From positions 248,001 through 312,000 of the forward strand of contig CAZYTM010000001.1 in the NCBI GenBank assembly GCA_964649725.1: 64,000 nt of DNA, written 5' to 3'. The stretch is from CAZYTM01 sp964649725 (GTDB lineage: Bacteria > Desulfobacterota > Desulfuromonadia > Geobacterales > Geobacteraceae). This document shows positions 18,081 through 27,338 of the stretch, one piece after another. The position numbers and the translations under genes were made by a program. Every line of letters begins with the position of its first letter. The first letter of the stretch is position 1. Below the pieces are notes generated by a model. That model had not been told where the DNA came from. It worked only from the letters and a program-made list of their open reading frames with translations, and did no database searches.

Positions 18081-19411
18081 TTCACAACCTCCTGGAGGAA
18101 TATTCCTGCTGTCTGGTAAAGCCTGGCCGTGGCCAGGGCATAATTCGATTCGTTCTCGACCAGCTGCGCACGGGCTCGATTGGCAGCGTTCTGGGCATCG
18201 AGCAGGTCTACCATGGTGGCAAGTGAGTTCTCGAACCGTTTCCCGACCAGGCGGACAACCTCTTCGCTATCGAGTACGCTGTGCCGCGCCACCTCCAGCC
18301 GCTTGCCCGCCTCGCTGCGCCGCATGAATGCCTCCCGCACCTGATAACTCACCTCTTGCCGCTGATTGGCCAGATACTCCTCGGCTGCGCTCTTCTGCAA
18401 CTTCATCTTGGCCAGATCGTTGTGCCGCCGCAGACCATCGAAAAGCTCCCAGCGAAGAGTTGCTGCCACCAGCCAGCCATCGTTCTGACTGCCAAAGGGG
18501 ATCTTCTGATCATTCATCTGATAGCTGGCGCTACCATAGAGAGTAGGATAATATGCCCCTTTTGCCACCCCCATTGCCAGATCAGCCTTTTCCAGACTGT
18601 TCCCCAACTCCTGCAACTCCTGCCGATTCTGTCGCGCCAGATTCTCTGCCTCTTCAATATTCAGATTGACTCGAAATGCGGTAACCTCATCCCTGATATC
18701 TACCCCCTCCGTACTCTCAATACCAATTAATTGTGCCAGTCGCAGCTTTGCCAGCAGCAGGTTGTTGTAAGCAGTAATATTCTGCTGCTCCATCTCCGAG
18801 ACAAAAGTACGGGCGCGCAGTTCATCCGATACCAGTCCTATCCCGTTGGTGCTCCTGACATCTGCCAGCCTCCGGTGCTCCTTGGCATCCAGCAACGACT
18901 GTTCAGTTACTTTGAAAACGGCACGACTCTTCTGCACTTCCAGATATGCCTGGTAGACCTGGAAAGCGACCTCCTGGCGGCGGCGCTCCATTGCCAGCCG
19001 TTTTGCCACCTCATCCTTGCCGACCAGCTCGTGGCCTCGACTGACCGTAACGTCAAAGAAGAGCTGTTCCAAGGTGAGCGCGGTACGGAAATCTCCAGTA
19101 GCGACAGGGTTATTCAGATTGTCGAGCTGCAAGTCGCTCTGGGCAAAACGCCCCTGATCAAGTTTCATCATAAAGGTACGGGTCGGCATATTTGAATAGG
19201 AGGCTGTCTCATCCAGAAAGATATGGGGGAGATATCGACTACGGCTTGCCAGAACCGTTTTGTCCGCAGCCTGTTGTTCAAAACCGGCAGCTCGCAGCAG
19301 ATGGTTTTTGTCCAAAGCCATGGCAATTGCCTCTTTAAGTGAGGTTGACGGCTCTGCAGCAGCAATTGCCGGTACAACGAGGCAAATTATTAAGAGGAGA
19401 ACGATTCTCAT
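18077..19411 (-). CDS. TolC-like outer membrane efflux protein
   Basis: The 444-aa product has a signal peptide (1-19) and two OEP repeats of alternating long helices and short beta segments. Examples are SLKEAIAMALDKNHLLRAAG at the start and LDAQNAANRARAQLVENESNY near the end. ATG 19411 (MRIVLLLIICLV) begins a clear signal peptide; an ATG nine codons upstream has no ribosome site and would spoil it. It is the first gene of the pump operon. The AT-rich 158 nt before the divergent DUF2062 gene presumably holds its promoter, but I found no well-spaced -35/-10 pair. Confidence 0.9.
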   Translation of the reverse strand: MRIVLLLIICLVVPAIAAAEPSTSLKEAIAMALDKNHLLRAAGFEQQAADKTVLASRSRYLPHIFLDETASYSNMPTRTFMMKLDQGRFAQSDLQLDNLNNPVATGDFRTALTLEQLFFDVTVSRGHELVGKDEVAKRLAMERRRQEVAFQVYQAYLEVQKSRAVFKVTEQSLLDAKEHRRLADVRSTNGIGLVSDELRARTFVSEMEQQNITAYNNLLLAKLRLAQLIGIESTEGVDIRDEVTAFRVNLNIEEAENLARQNRQELQELGNSLEKADLAMGVAKGAYYPTLYGSASYQMNDQKIPFGSQNDGWLVAATLRWELFDGLRRHNDLAKMKLQKSAAEEYLANQRQEVSYQVREAFMRRSEAGKRLEVARHSVLDSEEVVRLVGKRFENSLATMVDLLDAQNAANRARAQLVENESNYALATARLYQTAGIFLQEVVK

Positions 19412-19569
19412 ACCCTGAATACACCCCCTTGGGACCATAATGCATATATATGTATGTTTATATATATTCTGCTGACGATATTGTCAAGTAAATTATAACG
19501 CATCAGGCAAACTTTGCTGACAGTATAAATTAAAATATATTTAAACTGCTCGCCTTGGAGGGAAATGGA

Positions 19570-20106
19570 TTGACAAAGGAGTGGGAGGATTCTAGACTGA
19601 AGGCCCTTCACGCTCTGAGGTGCCCTGTGCTGGATAAGGAAAAATGGAAGCAACGGCTGAAAGACATCCTCTCGCTTGACAGCCATCCCGGCCATATTGC
19701 CGCCGGTTTTGCAGTCGGGGTCTTTATCAGTTTCACCCCTTTTTTCGGGGTCCATACACCGATGGCTATTATCGCCGCCCTCCTCTTCCGCCTCAACAAG
19801 CTGACCTGTATCACCGGTGCCTGGGTGAACACACCGCTCACCATAATACCGATACTTATCGCCAGTCACAGTCTGGGGGAATTCCTGCTCGGTCGCCCCA
19901 AAGGGACGTTCAAGGTGACCAAACTGGAGTGGCAGGCCCTGGAGGCTAACGCCAGCGAACTTCTCCTGGGGAGTTCCATCCTCGGCTTCGCTGCTGCTTG
20001 CACAGCCTATTTCCTCTGCTACTACCTGGTGGTCAGGTTCCGGCAGAAAGACGAGACTCTGGCAGAGTTGACCGAGGAGATGGAAAAGACCGGCGAAGAA
20101 CTGTAA
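19570..20106 (+). CDS. DUF2062 membrane protein
   Basis: The 178-aa product carries a DUF2062 domain (roughly 25-150). It has the characteristic HIAAGFAVGVFISFTPFFGVHTPMA and WVNTPLTIIPI and three to four hydrophobic segments, followed by a short acidic tail. The start is a TTG at 19570 (MTKEWEDS) with GGAGG 8 nt upstream; an upstream TTG at 19555 overlaps this site. The function of the family is not established. It stands alone and ends in a strong terminator shared with the convergent phosphate transporter. Confidence 0.8.
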   Translation: MTKEWEDSRLKALHALRCPVLDKEKWKQRLKDILSLDSHPGHIAAGFAVGVFISFTPFFGVHTPMAIIAALLFRLNKLTCITGAWVNTPLTIIPILIASHSLGEFLLGRPKGTFKVTKLEWQALEANASELLLGSSILGFAAACTAYFLCYYLVVRFRQKDETLAELTEEMEKTGEEL

Positions 20107-20136
20107 TCGGGTAATTAATACCAAAGGCAAAAAAAT

Positions 20137-20162
20137 AGGGGTGGTCAACTGCGACCACCCCT
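20137..20162. terminator. Bidirectional intrinsic terminator
   Basis: AGGGGTGGTC (20137-20146) pairs perfectly with GACCACCCCT (20153-20162) around a 6-nt loop. On the minus strand it is followed by ATTTTTTTGCC, a strong U tract; on the plus strand by TTGTGTTAA. It separates two convergent transcripts. Confidence 0.9.
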
Positions 20163-20193
20163 TTGTGTTAATGCTCTCCCCTGCTGGGAACTG

Positions 20194-21198
20194 CTATTTA
20201 CCCAGAGTCGGGCTAATGATCAAATAGACTACATAGGCGACCAGCCCCGAGGCAGGTATAGTCAGGATCCAGGCAATCAGAATACGTTGGGCCACGTTCC
20301 AGTTGACCGCTGAGATCCGCTTGGAGAGACCTACCCCGAGGATGGACGAGGTGATTATATGGGTCGTACTGACCGGCATCCCTATGGAGGATGCCCCGAG
20401 GATAACCGCTGCTGAGGCTGTCTCTACACAGAAACCATGGACCGGCTGAAGTTTGACAAAATCCTTGCCAATGGTCTTGATGATCCGCCACCCTCCGGCG
20501 GCCGTCCCCAAACCCATGGCCACGGCACAGGAGACCTTCACCCAGGTCGGGACCATGAACGAAGAGATCGAACCGTAACTCACCAGTGCCAGGGTTATCA
20601 CCCCCATCGACTTCTGCGCATCGGCAGTACCATGGGAGAAAGCCATCACCGCTGCTGAAAGGATCTGGAGTTTGCGAAACCCCTTGTTCAGATGAAACGG
20701 AGATTTGTGGCGGAACCCCCAGAGGAGCAAGACCATAAAGATAAAGCCGAAGAGTGTGCCGATGATCGGGGAGATGACAAGGGAAAGTACTATCTTTTCC
20801 AGCCCTTTCCAATGCAGATCATGAATGCCGGAATGGGCGATGACTGCCCCCATGAGTCCACCGATGATGGCGTGCGAAGATGATGAGGGGAGTCCATAGT
20901 ACCAGGTGATAAGGTCCCAGATGATTGCCCCGGATACTCCGGCCAGGACTACCATCTGGGTAACGTTCTGTGGGTCGACTATCCCTTTGCCGATGGTGCC
21001 GGCAACTTTGGTGGAGACCATTGCTCCGGCAAAATTGAGGAATGCTGCCATGAAGATAGCCGCCTTGACCGACAGCGCCCGGGTGGAGACACAGGTTGCA
21101 ATAGCATTTGCCGTATCATGAAAACCGTTCACATAGTCGAATATCAGGGCAAATACTATTACCAGCACCAGCATGACAACAGGGAGATGCTCAAGCAT
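20194..21198 (-). CDS. pit: PiT-family low-affinity inorganic phosphate transporter
   Basis: The 334-aa inner-membrane protein has about ten hydrophobic helices and both duplicated PiT signatures: FDYVNGFHDTANAIATCVST near the N-terminus and FSHGTADAQKSMGVI in the second half. GLPSSSSHAIIGG and PVSTTHIITSSILG are the paired re-entrant-like motifs. It takes up phosphate or metal phosphate using the proton or sodium gradient. The start overlaps the upstream DUF47 gene by 8 nt, the classic DUF47-PiT pairing. Confidence 0.93.
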   Translation of the reverse strand: MLEHLPVVMLVLVIVFALIFDYVNGFHDTANAIATCVSTRALSVKAAIFMAAFLNFAGAMVSTKVAGTIGKGIVDPQNVTQMVVLAGVSGAIIWDLITWYYGLPSSSSHAIIGGLMGAVIAHSGIHDLHWKGLEKIVLSLVISPIIGTLFGFIFMVLLLWGFRHKSPFHLNKGFRKLQILSAAVMAFSHGTADAQKSMGVITLALVSYGSISSFMVPTWVKVSCAVAMGLGTAAGGWRIIKTIGKDFVKLQPVHGFCVETASAAVILGASSIGMPVSTTHIITSSILGVGLSKRISAVNWNVAQRILIAWILTIPASGLVAYVVYLIISPTLGK

Positions 21199-21808
21199 TC
21201 TTCACCACCACACTTTCCAAGATGTTGGCAGCGTCCTCGCACTTGTCTGTGGCCCGCTCAAGGGTCTCGTAAATCTCTTTCCACTTGATCAGCTGGATCG
21301 GGTCCTTCTCTTCATCGAAGAGCCGGCTTACCGCCTCGCGGCAGACTCTGTCCGCCTCGTTTTCCAGGGCATTTACCTCAACACAGTATTCCATGATCGG
21401 TTCAAGCTTCCCTCCAAGTACTGCAACAGCCTTGTCAATGGTCTGGCAAGACTTGAGGATGATAAAAGCCAACTCCTTGGCCTCAGACGTAGGCTTATCA
21501 ACATTATACATGACAAGCCGCTGGGCAGAGGCATCGATCAGATCAAGAATATCGTCAAGTGCTGCAGAGAGCGCATAGATATCTTCCCGGTCAAACGGGG
21601 TGATGAAGCTTTTATTCAGTTTTTTGATGATCTCATGGGTCTGCTGGTCCCCTTTGTGCTCCACCTCTTTTATTCTCCGCTGGCTCCCGATCGGGTCTTC
21701 GAAACGATCGACCATATCTTTCAACAACTGTGCACCTTCGATGATGTTACATGTCATCTCCTTGAACATTTCAAAAAACTTCTCCTCTTTGGGGATCAAT
21801 CCAAACAT
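21191..21808 (-). CDS. DUF47 / PhoU-like regulator of PiT transporter
   Basis: The 205-aa all-helical protein is of the DUF47 (TIGR00153) family. EVEHKGDQQTHEIIKKLNKSF, DREDIYALSAALDDILDLID and NALENEADRVCREAVSRLF are the PhoU-like metal-binding helix motifs (E/DxxxD). Such proteins are usually encoded directly before PiT and are thought to regulate it. A repeat that fits a Pho box lies about 96 nt upstream of the start. Confidence 0.9.
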   Translation of the reverse strand: MFGLIPKEEKFFEMFKEMTCNIIEGAQLLKDMVDRFEDPIGSQRRIKEVEHKGDQQTHEIIKKLNKSFITPFDREDIYALSAALDDILDLIDASAQRLVMYNVDKPTSEAKELAFIILKSCQTIDKAVAVLGGKLEPIMEYCVEVNALENEADRVCREAVSRLFDEEKDPIQLIKWKEIYETLERATDKCEDAANILESVVVKNA

Positions 21809-21903
21809 TTAAACCCTCCCGACAAGATAATACATGCTGTATTTAGATCAATTGGTCAAACTTGTTTTATTTAGCACAAATTTTTTCCCAATGCCACATC
21901 TAT

Positions 21904-21921
21904 GTTACAGATGATTTACAA
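21904..21921 (-). promoter_or_regulatory. Probable Pho box upstream of DUF47-PiT
   Basis: On the minus strand TTGTAAA-TCAT-CTGTAAC forms two 7-bp half-sites with an 11-bp period, the geometry of PhoB boxes. It matches the better copy in front of pstS (CTGTAAC-ATGG-CTGTAAC). It lies between the divergent DUF47 and uppP genes, so it might act on either; distance and function favour DUF47-PiT. Confidence 0.5.
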
Positions 21922-22005
21922 TCAACACACAACAGCCCCCCTTGCTTTTTTTCGATCTTTCGCCTATTGTGATGCTCCATATAATATCTAGTCCAGGAGA
22001 ACCGG

Positions 22006-22818
22006 ATGAACCCAATCCATGCCGCGCTGCTCGGCGCGCTGCAAGGTGTGACCGAAGTCCTCCCCATAAGCAGTTCTGCTCACCTCATTCTCGTCCCCTG
22101 GCTGCTGAATTGGCCGGAGTCAGGGCTCACCTTTGACGTGGCGCTCCATCTCGGCACCCTCTTTGCCCTGCTCCTCTACTTCTGGCGCGATATCATCGAA
22201 CTGGCTTACAACTTCATCCGCGGTCTGTCCGGCAACGGGTTGCACACCACCTCCAATCGGCTCCCGTTCTATCTGATCATCGGGACAATCCCGGCAGCCA
22301 TAGTCGGCAAGAGTTTCGAAGCACCGATAGAAGAGCTGTTCCGCAAGAGTCCGCTGCTTATAACCTTGCTCCTGATCGGTTTCGGCCTGCTGCTTGCCTT
22401 CAGCGATACCATCGGGGCCAAACGCTGGAGAATGGACAATATCACCCTGAGAACTACCCTGTTCATCGGCCTGGCCCAGTGCCTGGCGCTCCTCCCCGGT
22501 GTTTCGAGGTCCGGCATCACCATCACTGCTGCACTGCTGCTCGGTTTCAACCGCGATTCGGCAGCCCGCTTCTCCTTTCTCCTGTCACTACCCATTGTCG
22601 CCGGCGCCGGAATCCTGAAGATCGGTCAGCTCTTTAAAAACGGGATTCCGCCAGGGGAACTGCAGGGGATGTTGATCGGTACGATCACTGCTACAATCTT
22701 CGGCTACGCCAGTCTGGTCCTGCTCCTACGCCTGGTTCAGAACAGCACCCTCTACCCGTTTGTCTGGTACCGGCTGCTGGCGGGTGGTAGCCTGCTGCTC
22801 TATCTGGTGAGCCGCTGA
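22006..22818 (+). CDS. uppP: Undecaprenyl-diphosphatase UppP (BacA)
   Basis: This enzyme recycles undecaprenyl pyrophosphate to the monophosphate carrier for peptidoglycan and other cell-surface polymers, in the inner membrane. The 270-aa product shows both family signatures: GALQGVTEVLPISSSAHL (about 10-27, catalytic Glu and Ser) and LLPGVSRSGITI (catalytic Arg). About eight hydrophobic helices are visible. CCAGGAG precedes the ATG. Confidence 0.96.
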   Translation: MNPIHAALLGALQGVTEVLPISSSAHLILVPWLLNWPESGLTFDVALHLGTLFALLLYFWRDIIELAYNFIRGLSGNGLHTTSNRLPFYLIIGTIPAAIVGKSFEAPIEELFRKSPLLITLLLIGFGLLLAFSDTIGAKRWRMDNITLRTTLFIGLAQCLALLPGVSRSGITITAALLLGFNRDSAARFSFLLSLPIVAGAGILKIGQLFKNGIPPGELQGMLIGTITATIFGYASLVLLLRLVQNSTLYPFVWYRLLAGGSLLLYLVSR

Positions 22819-22853
22819 ATCTAATCTATTATTACTAAGCAAGGAGTACAGCC

Positions 22854-23540
22854 ATGGAGGGCGGGATAAAGAACTGGCCGGAAGAGGAACGTCCGCGGGA
22901 AAAACTGTTGCAAAAAGGGGCCGCTGCGCTATCCGATGCGGAGTTACTGGCTCTGGTGCTGCGAACCGGAGACGGCTCTGGCCGATGCAGCGCTCTCGAC
23001 CTGGGAAGAGCACTGCTCTGTCAGTTCGGCGATCTGCGCACGCTGGCGAGTGCTTCGCTGGTCGAAATATGCCGTATCAAGGGTGCCGGCAAGGCAAAAG
23101 CAGCCTCCCTCAAGGCAGCTCTGGAACTGGCCAATCGCTGCCAGGGGCGACGCCTTGCCAGCCAAGACCACTTTACCACCCCCCTGCAGGTCTTCGAACA
23201 TTATCATTATCACTACCGTGACCGGCGCAAGGAGTATTTCCTGGCACTACTGCTGGATGGGAAGAACCGTATCATCCGGGAGGTGCAGGTCTCCGAAGGA
23301 TCGCTCAACCAGAGCATAGTCCACCCCCGCGAAGTGTTCAATCCTGCCGTGCGGGAATCGGCAGCTGCCATAATCCTGGTCCATAATCACCCCACCGGCG
23401 ATCCGACCCCGAGCCGCGAAGACCTGGAGATTACCCGCCGGTTGAAAGAGGCGGGCGAACTGCTGGGGGTAAAGGTCCTTGATCACATAATCATAGGCGA
23501 CGGGGAGTTCCTGAGCTTTGTAACTGCCGGGCTCCTCTGA
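22854..23540 (+). CDS. radC: RadC family JAB/MPN protein
   Basis: The 228-aa product has an N-terminal helix-hairpin-helix part (LPREKLLQKGAAALSDAEL-like EERPREKLLQKGAAALSDA and CRIKGAGKAKAASLKAAL). A C-terminal JAMM metalloprotease-like domain follows with ILVHNHPTGDPTPSRED carrying the metal ligands H, H and D. GGAG lies 7 nt before the ATG. The biochemical role of chromosomal RadC is unsettled despite the historical DNA-repair name. Its stop is only 1 nt from the stop of the convergent sensor kinase, with no terminator between. Confidence 0.93.
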   Translation: MEGGIKNWPEEERPREKLLQKGAAALSDAELLALVLRTGDGSGRCSALDLGRALLCQFGDLRTLASASLVEICRIKGAGKAKAASLKAALELANRCQGRRLASQDHFTTPLQVFEHYHYHYRDRRKEYFLALLLDGKNRIIREVQVSEGSLNQSIVHPREVFNPAVRESAAAIILVHNHPTGDPTPSREDLEITRRLKEAGELLGVKVLDHIIIGDGEFLSFVTAGLL

Positions 23541-23541
23541 C

Positions 23542-25344
23542 TCATCCCCAGAGGGTAAAATAAAAAGTCGCCCCCTGCTGCTCTTTAGCCTCGGCCCAGA
23601 TACTCCCCCCATGGCGCTGGATGACCCGCTGGGCAGTGGCCAGCCCGACCCCGGTACCGGCAAATTGAGCCGGGTTGTGCAACCGCTGAAAGGGGATGAA
23701 GAGTTTGTTTACATATTCCATGGCAAAGCCGGCCCCGTCATCACGGACAAAATAGACCTCTCTGCCGGCACCATCGGTTACCCCGAACTCTATCCGGGCG
23801 GCTGGTTTGTAGCCGGAAAACTTCCAGGCATTGCCGAGCAGATTTTCCATCACCAGGCGGAGCAGATTCTGATCCCCCCTTACCGGTGTCTTTGCGGCAA
23901 TGACAAATTCCACCTGGCGTTCCGGGTCAAGTCTCTGTAGCTCCAGGGAGACCTCCCTGGCAATGGAGCTCAGATCCAGATCGACTGTTTTCATCTCGTC
24001 ACGGGAAAGCCTGCTTAAGTCGAGCAGGGCATCGACCGTCTCCTTCAACTGCTTGCTGGCATATAGCATCCGCTCCAGATAGAGCTTCCCATCCCCTCCC
24101 AATCGATCGCCATACTCTTCCTGGAGGACCATACTGAACCCTTCGAGCCTGGTGAGAGGGGCACGCAGGTCATGGGATACCGAATAACAGAATGCTTCGA
24201 GCTCCCGGTTGGAGGCCTCCAGATCGGCAGTACGGCTCTTCACCCGCTCTTCCAGCTCGGCGTTGAGGCAGCGGATCTCTTCCTCTACCCGGCGCCGTTC
24301 GGCAAACTCTGCCTCCAGCAGCCTGTTCTTCTCCTCGATAGCCTGCTCGCGCAGGCGGGTCTCTTCCAGATGGGCTTGCAAAATGGTGTTGCGGGTCGCA
24401 TAGCGGATCAGAAAAGCCATCCCGAGGAGGATCGAGAGCGCTATGGCTGCCATGGTGACCAGTAGTTTGCGAGGGTAACTGTCGTCCCGAAGAGAAGCAG
24501 CCGGAACAAAGGTGGCAAAAGCAAATGGGGTCTCGTTCACCCGGGTGAGGACCGCTTCCACTTCACCTCTGGCAACGGTATGATACCGATAGGTACTACC
24601 GGGCTGCCACTCGGCCGGGAACCGGCCGCTATCACCCGGCAGTAGCCCCTTGGCCGTAGCTGGCAGATGCAGGATTTCGCTACCAAACAGCAGGGCAATC
24701 GGGAATCTCGACTCTGACCCGGAATCGCCCAGAAAATATTCGTAGATGTTTAGCGAGTTCAGCTCGGCAACCAGCTGCCCCACCCTCTGGCGCTTGAAAT
24801 AGCAAGGGCTGGCAAGAATTATGCGGGGTTTGTCACTACTCCCTATGCGATAGATCTCCATATTCTTGCTTGCTGTTACATACTTCCGCCAGTCAGACTG
24901 CTCTTCTCCCCCCTTCCACTGCCTGCTGTCGGCCAGCACCCGACCCTCCATGTCAAGGAGAAGAAGCCGTTCATAAATCAGGGTTTCACCTAGCATCTTG
25001 CTGTCACAGATACGTTTGAAATAGTCGTTTATTATATAGATACTCGCCTGGAGACCGTACTCCAGCGACATGCCGAGGGCGCGGTTTTCGAAATAGCCCC
25101 GGACCTCGCTGCTCTGGGCAAAATCGCGCAGATTATCAGCCCGCTCGGCATAGAAATAGCTGACCGCCATGGCCCGTCGTTCACTGTCATGGACCAGGTT
25201 GTGCTGTTCAGCAAGCTGCAGGGCCATCTGGGCACGGTACTGCCCCTGGATCAGGTAGCCGATATATCCTATCAGCAGCAGTACCACGAGGAATGCCGCC
25301 AATTTGGTCAGCCGGGTTATGACTCTGAGTGCAGGAAGTTTCAT
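23542..25344 (-). CDS. Membrane sensor histidine kinase with periplasmic sensor
   Basis: The 600-aa product has TM1 at about 13-33, a roughly 260-residue periplasmic region with a Cache-like feel (LLLLDMEGRVLADSRQW; IIKAS-like RIILASPCYFKRQRVGQLV), and TM2 at about 295-317. A coiled-coil linker rich in Glu/Arg follows (about 325-375), then HisKA with the His near 391 (FCYSVSHDLRAPLTRLEGF), then HATPase (ENLLGNAWKFSG, DDGAGFAMEY, GTGVGLATAQRVIQRHGG). No response regulator is adjacent. It follows a periplasmic-binding protein gene by 52 nt; the two could form one sensory unit. No strong ribosome-binding site is seen. Confidence 0.88.
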   Translation of the reverse strand: MKLPALRVITRLTKLAAFLVVLLLIGYIGYLIQGQYRAQMALQLAEQHNLVHDSERRAMAVSYFYAERADNLRDFAQSSEVRGYFENRALGMSLEYGLQASIYIINDYFKRICDSKMLGETLIYERLLLLDMEGRVLADSRQWKGGEEQSDWRKYVTASKNMEIYRIGSSDKPRIILASPCYFKRQRVGQLVAELNSLNIYEYFLGDSGSESRFPIALLFGSEILHLPATAKGLLPGDSGRFPAEWQPGSTYRYHTVARGEVEAVLTRVNETPFAFATFVPAASLRDDSYPRKLLVTMAAIALSILLGMAFLIRYATRNTILQAHLEETRLREQAIEEKNRLLEAEFAERRRVEEEIRCLNAELEERVKSRTADLEASNRELEAFCYSVSHDLRAPLTRLEGFSMVLQEEYGDRLGGDGKLYLERMLYASKQLKETVDALLDLSRLSRDEMKTVDLDLSSIAREVSLELQRLDPERQVEFVIAAKTPVRGDQNLLRLVMENLLGNAWKFSGYKPAARIEFGVTDGAGREVYFVRDDGAGFAMEYVNKLFIPFQRLHNPAQFAGTGVGLATAQRVIQRHGGSIWAEAKEQQGATFYFTLWG

Positions 25345-25396
25345 CTATGCTCGAATCTTTACCGCTCGGCATGGCAACCGACCGGTTAGTTATTGA

Positions 25397-26281
25397 TCAG
25401 AGTTTCTTGAAAAATTCCGGGAAAAATGCCGGAGCAGTAGGATAGTACTTCTTCACCAACTGCATGTAGCTCCCATCTTTCATGCTTTTGCGCAGAAATG
25501 TATTGAACGCCTCCCGCAACTTGGGACTGCTCTTAGGGAAAGCAACTGCCATCTCCTGGCGGGGGGAGATCGGACCGATGATCTTGATCTTTCCCGGCCA
25601 CTTCTCCAATGCCACCAGGGCATCAGGGACATCAAGGATGGTCATCTCCGCTTCGCCATTGATGATGGCCGGTGCCAGTTCGTTCAGCTTGCCGACAAAA
25701 CAGATTACATTGGCACCAGTCGCAGCCAGATTGTAGAGCGACGGATCGAGACAGGTCTTTTCCAGGGCCAGGACGTTTCTGCCGCGCAACAGCGCCTTGA
25801 CCCTGGCGATATCCTTTTCTATTACGCCGCTGGGTTTGATCGGCCGTACCTTAGAATCGGCTCTGGCCACCAGCCATATCTGACTCGGGAAGGTGGGGAG
25901 GGAGAAGGCCACTACCTTCTGCCGCCATGGCAGGATGGTGAACCCATTGGCCACCATATCCCCCCGTACCGGGACATCTTCCAAAAACTCCACTTCTGCG
26001 CCGCTGTTCTTCACCTTCTTGCCAAGCAGATCCTGCACCACAGTATCCCAGTCGGTCTTCACATATTCGTAACGTACCCCCAGTGACTGGGCAAAGCGCT
26101 GCATCAACTCCATATCCATGCCGTCACCGGCGCCGGTGACGAAATTGGCATAGGGGATACCGAGATGCCGTATTACCCCCTGCTCCATGATCTCCTTAAG
26201 ATCTGCCGCGCCCACGACAGTCACCTGGCAGACCAGTATGGCAGCGCTGATAACAGCAAGCCACCATCGTCCATGTCTCAT
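25397..26281 (-). CDS. Periplasmic solute-binding protein, family 3
   Basis: The 294-aa product has a signal peptide (about 1-25, ending VVGA). A family 3 extracellular-binding domain follows: EIMEQGVIRHLGIPYANFV, GDGMDMELMQRFAQSLGVRYEYV, then a second lobe with ALEKTCLDPSLYNLAATGANV and YMQLVKKYYP at the end. ATG 26281 is supported by GGAGGGGTGAC. No ABC permease or ATPase gene lies nearby, so it may feed the downstream sensor kinase rather than transport. The ligand is not predictable. Confidence 0.85.
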   Translation of the reverse strand: MRHGRWWLAVISAAILVCQVTVVGAADLKEIMEQGVIRHLGIPYANFVTGAGDGMDMELMQRFAQSLGVRYEYVKTDWDTVVQDLLGKKVKNSGAEVEFLEDVPVRGDMVANGFTILPWRQKVVAFSLPTFPSQIWLVARADSKVRPIKPSGVIEKDIARVKALLRGRNVLALEKTCLDPSLYNLAATGANVICFVGKLNELAPAIINGEAEMTILDVPDALVALEKWPGKIKIIGPISPRQEMAVAFPKSSPKLREAFNTFLRKSMKDGSYMQLVKKYYPTAPAFFPEFFKKL

Positions 26282-26381
26282 GTCACCCCTCCTTGCACAG
26301 ACTTTTTGCTCGCATATTTTTGTCAACAATAGCTACCTGGATATAAACGCTATCAGGTATAACATAAAGAGCGACTAATAC

Positions 26382-27272
26382 TCAAGCAGCCTGGTTAAGG
26401 TAAGCGGCTATCCCTGCGGAAAAACCGATCGGAGTGAAGTTGAAGGTCTGTTGCCAGGAGCTGTCACAGATGCTCCCTTCGGTCAACATCTGGATCTGGT
26501 CCATGGTCACCGGATAGAATGATAACCCCTGCAACAGCGGCGTTACCAGCCGCATCAGAAAGAGCGGTGAGGCCAGGGTAGAGACATGCTCCTTCCCCAG
26601 GACCCGACCGACTGCTGCCACCAGCTCCAGGTAAGTAAGCCGCTCAGGTCCGCACAATTCGTAAGTCTGGCCGCTACACTCCGGCCGAGAGATTGCCAGA
26701 GCGAAACAACGTGCTACATCAGCCGCATGGATCGGCTGCAGTTGGTAGCTGCCATCGCCGATAACCGGCACAGCCGGAAGAGTGGTGATCTGATCGGCAA
26801 TCATGGTGACAAATGCATCCCCCTGACCGAAGATAAGGGAGGGGCGAAAAATAGTAGTCGCCAACCCGGACGAACGGACCAGCTCCTCGGCGCTGAATTT
26901 GCTCTGATGATATTTGGAAACCGCCTGGGGGCGGGTGCCGAGAGCTGACATCTGCAGAAAACGCCTGCAGCCGTGCCGCTGTGCCGCTTCCAACAGATTG
27001 GCCGTGGCATCGACATGCAGCCGCTCGAAGGTCACCCCCTGCCCGGGGAATTCGCGGATGATACCTACCAGGTTTATTGCTGCATCACACCCCTGCAGCT
27101 GATCGACAAAGGTCTCCAGCCAGGTGGCATCACCCTCTACCTGCTCGATCCCAGCTGCCAGACCGGTTTTCCGCTGGCGGACCAGCAATTTCAGTTGATG
27201 CCCCTCTTCCAGCAGTTGCCGGCAAAGATAGCTCCCGACAAAGCCGGTTCCACCACTTACGAAAATCTTCAT
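26382..27272 (-). CDS. NAD(P)-binding SDR-family protein, NDUFA9-like
   Basis: The 296-aa product is of the atypical/extended SDR type. It has a Rossmann motif GGTGFVGSYLCRQLLEEGH at the N-terminus, DAAINLVGIIREFPGQGVTF, and ATTIFRPSLIFGQGDAFV, which closely resembles the complex I NDUFA9-like subgroup. The usual catalytic YxxxK is not clean (SKYHQSKF), so it may bind cofactor without oxidoreductase activity. It is divergent from the AddB-like nuclease gene. Confidence 0.85.
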   Translation of the reverse strand: MKIFVSGGTGFVGSYLCRQLLEEGHQLKLLVRQRKTGLAAGIEQVEGDATWLETFVDQLQGCDAAINLVGIIREFPGQGVTFERLHVDATANLLEAAQRHGCRRFLQMSALGTRPQAVSKYHQSKFSAEELVRSSGLATTIFRPSLIFGQGDAFVTMIADQITTLPAVPVIGDGSYQLQPIHAADVARCFALAISRPECSGQTYELCGPERLTYLELVAAVGRVLGKEHVSTLASPLFLMRLVTPLLQGLSFYPVTMDQIQMLTEGSICDSSWQQTFNFTPIGFSAGIAAYLNQAA

Positions 27273-27338
27273 GCGCCACCCCTGTCCCGGTCAGGAAATT
27301 TTTATTTTCCCCGCAAAGTGTATCGTACAATTCCGCAA

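Noticed and set aside
19495..19520. GEMM/c-di-GMP riboswitch-like ACGCATCAGGCAAAC upstream of the DUF2062 gene
   Set aside because: Only the first conserved block is partly matched; the following ACGCAAAGCC block and pairing helices are absent.
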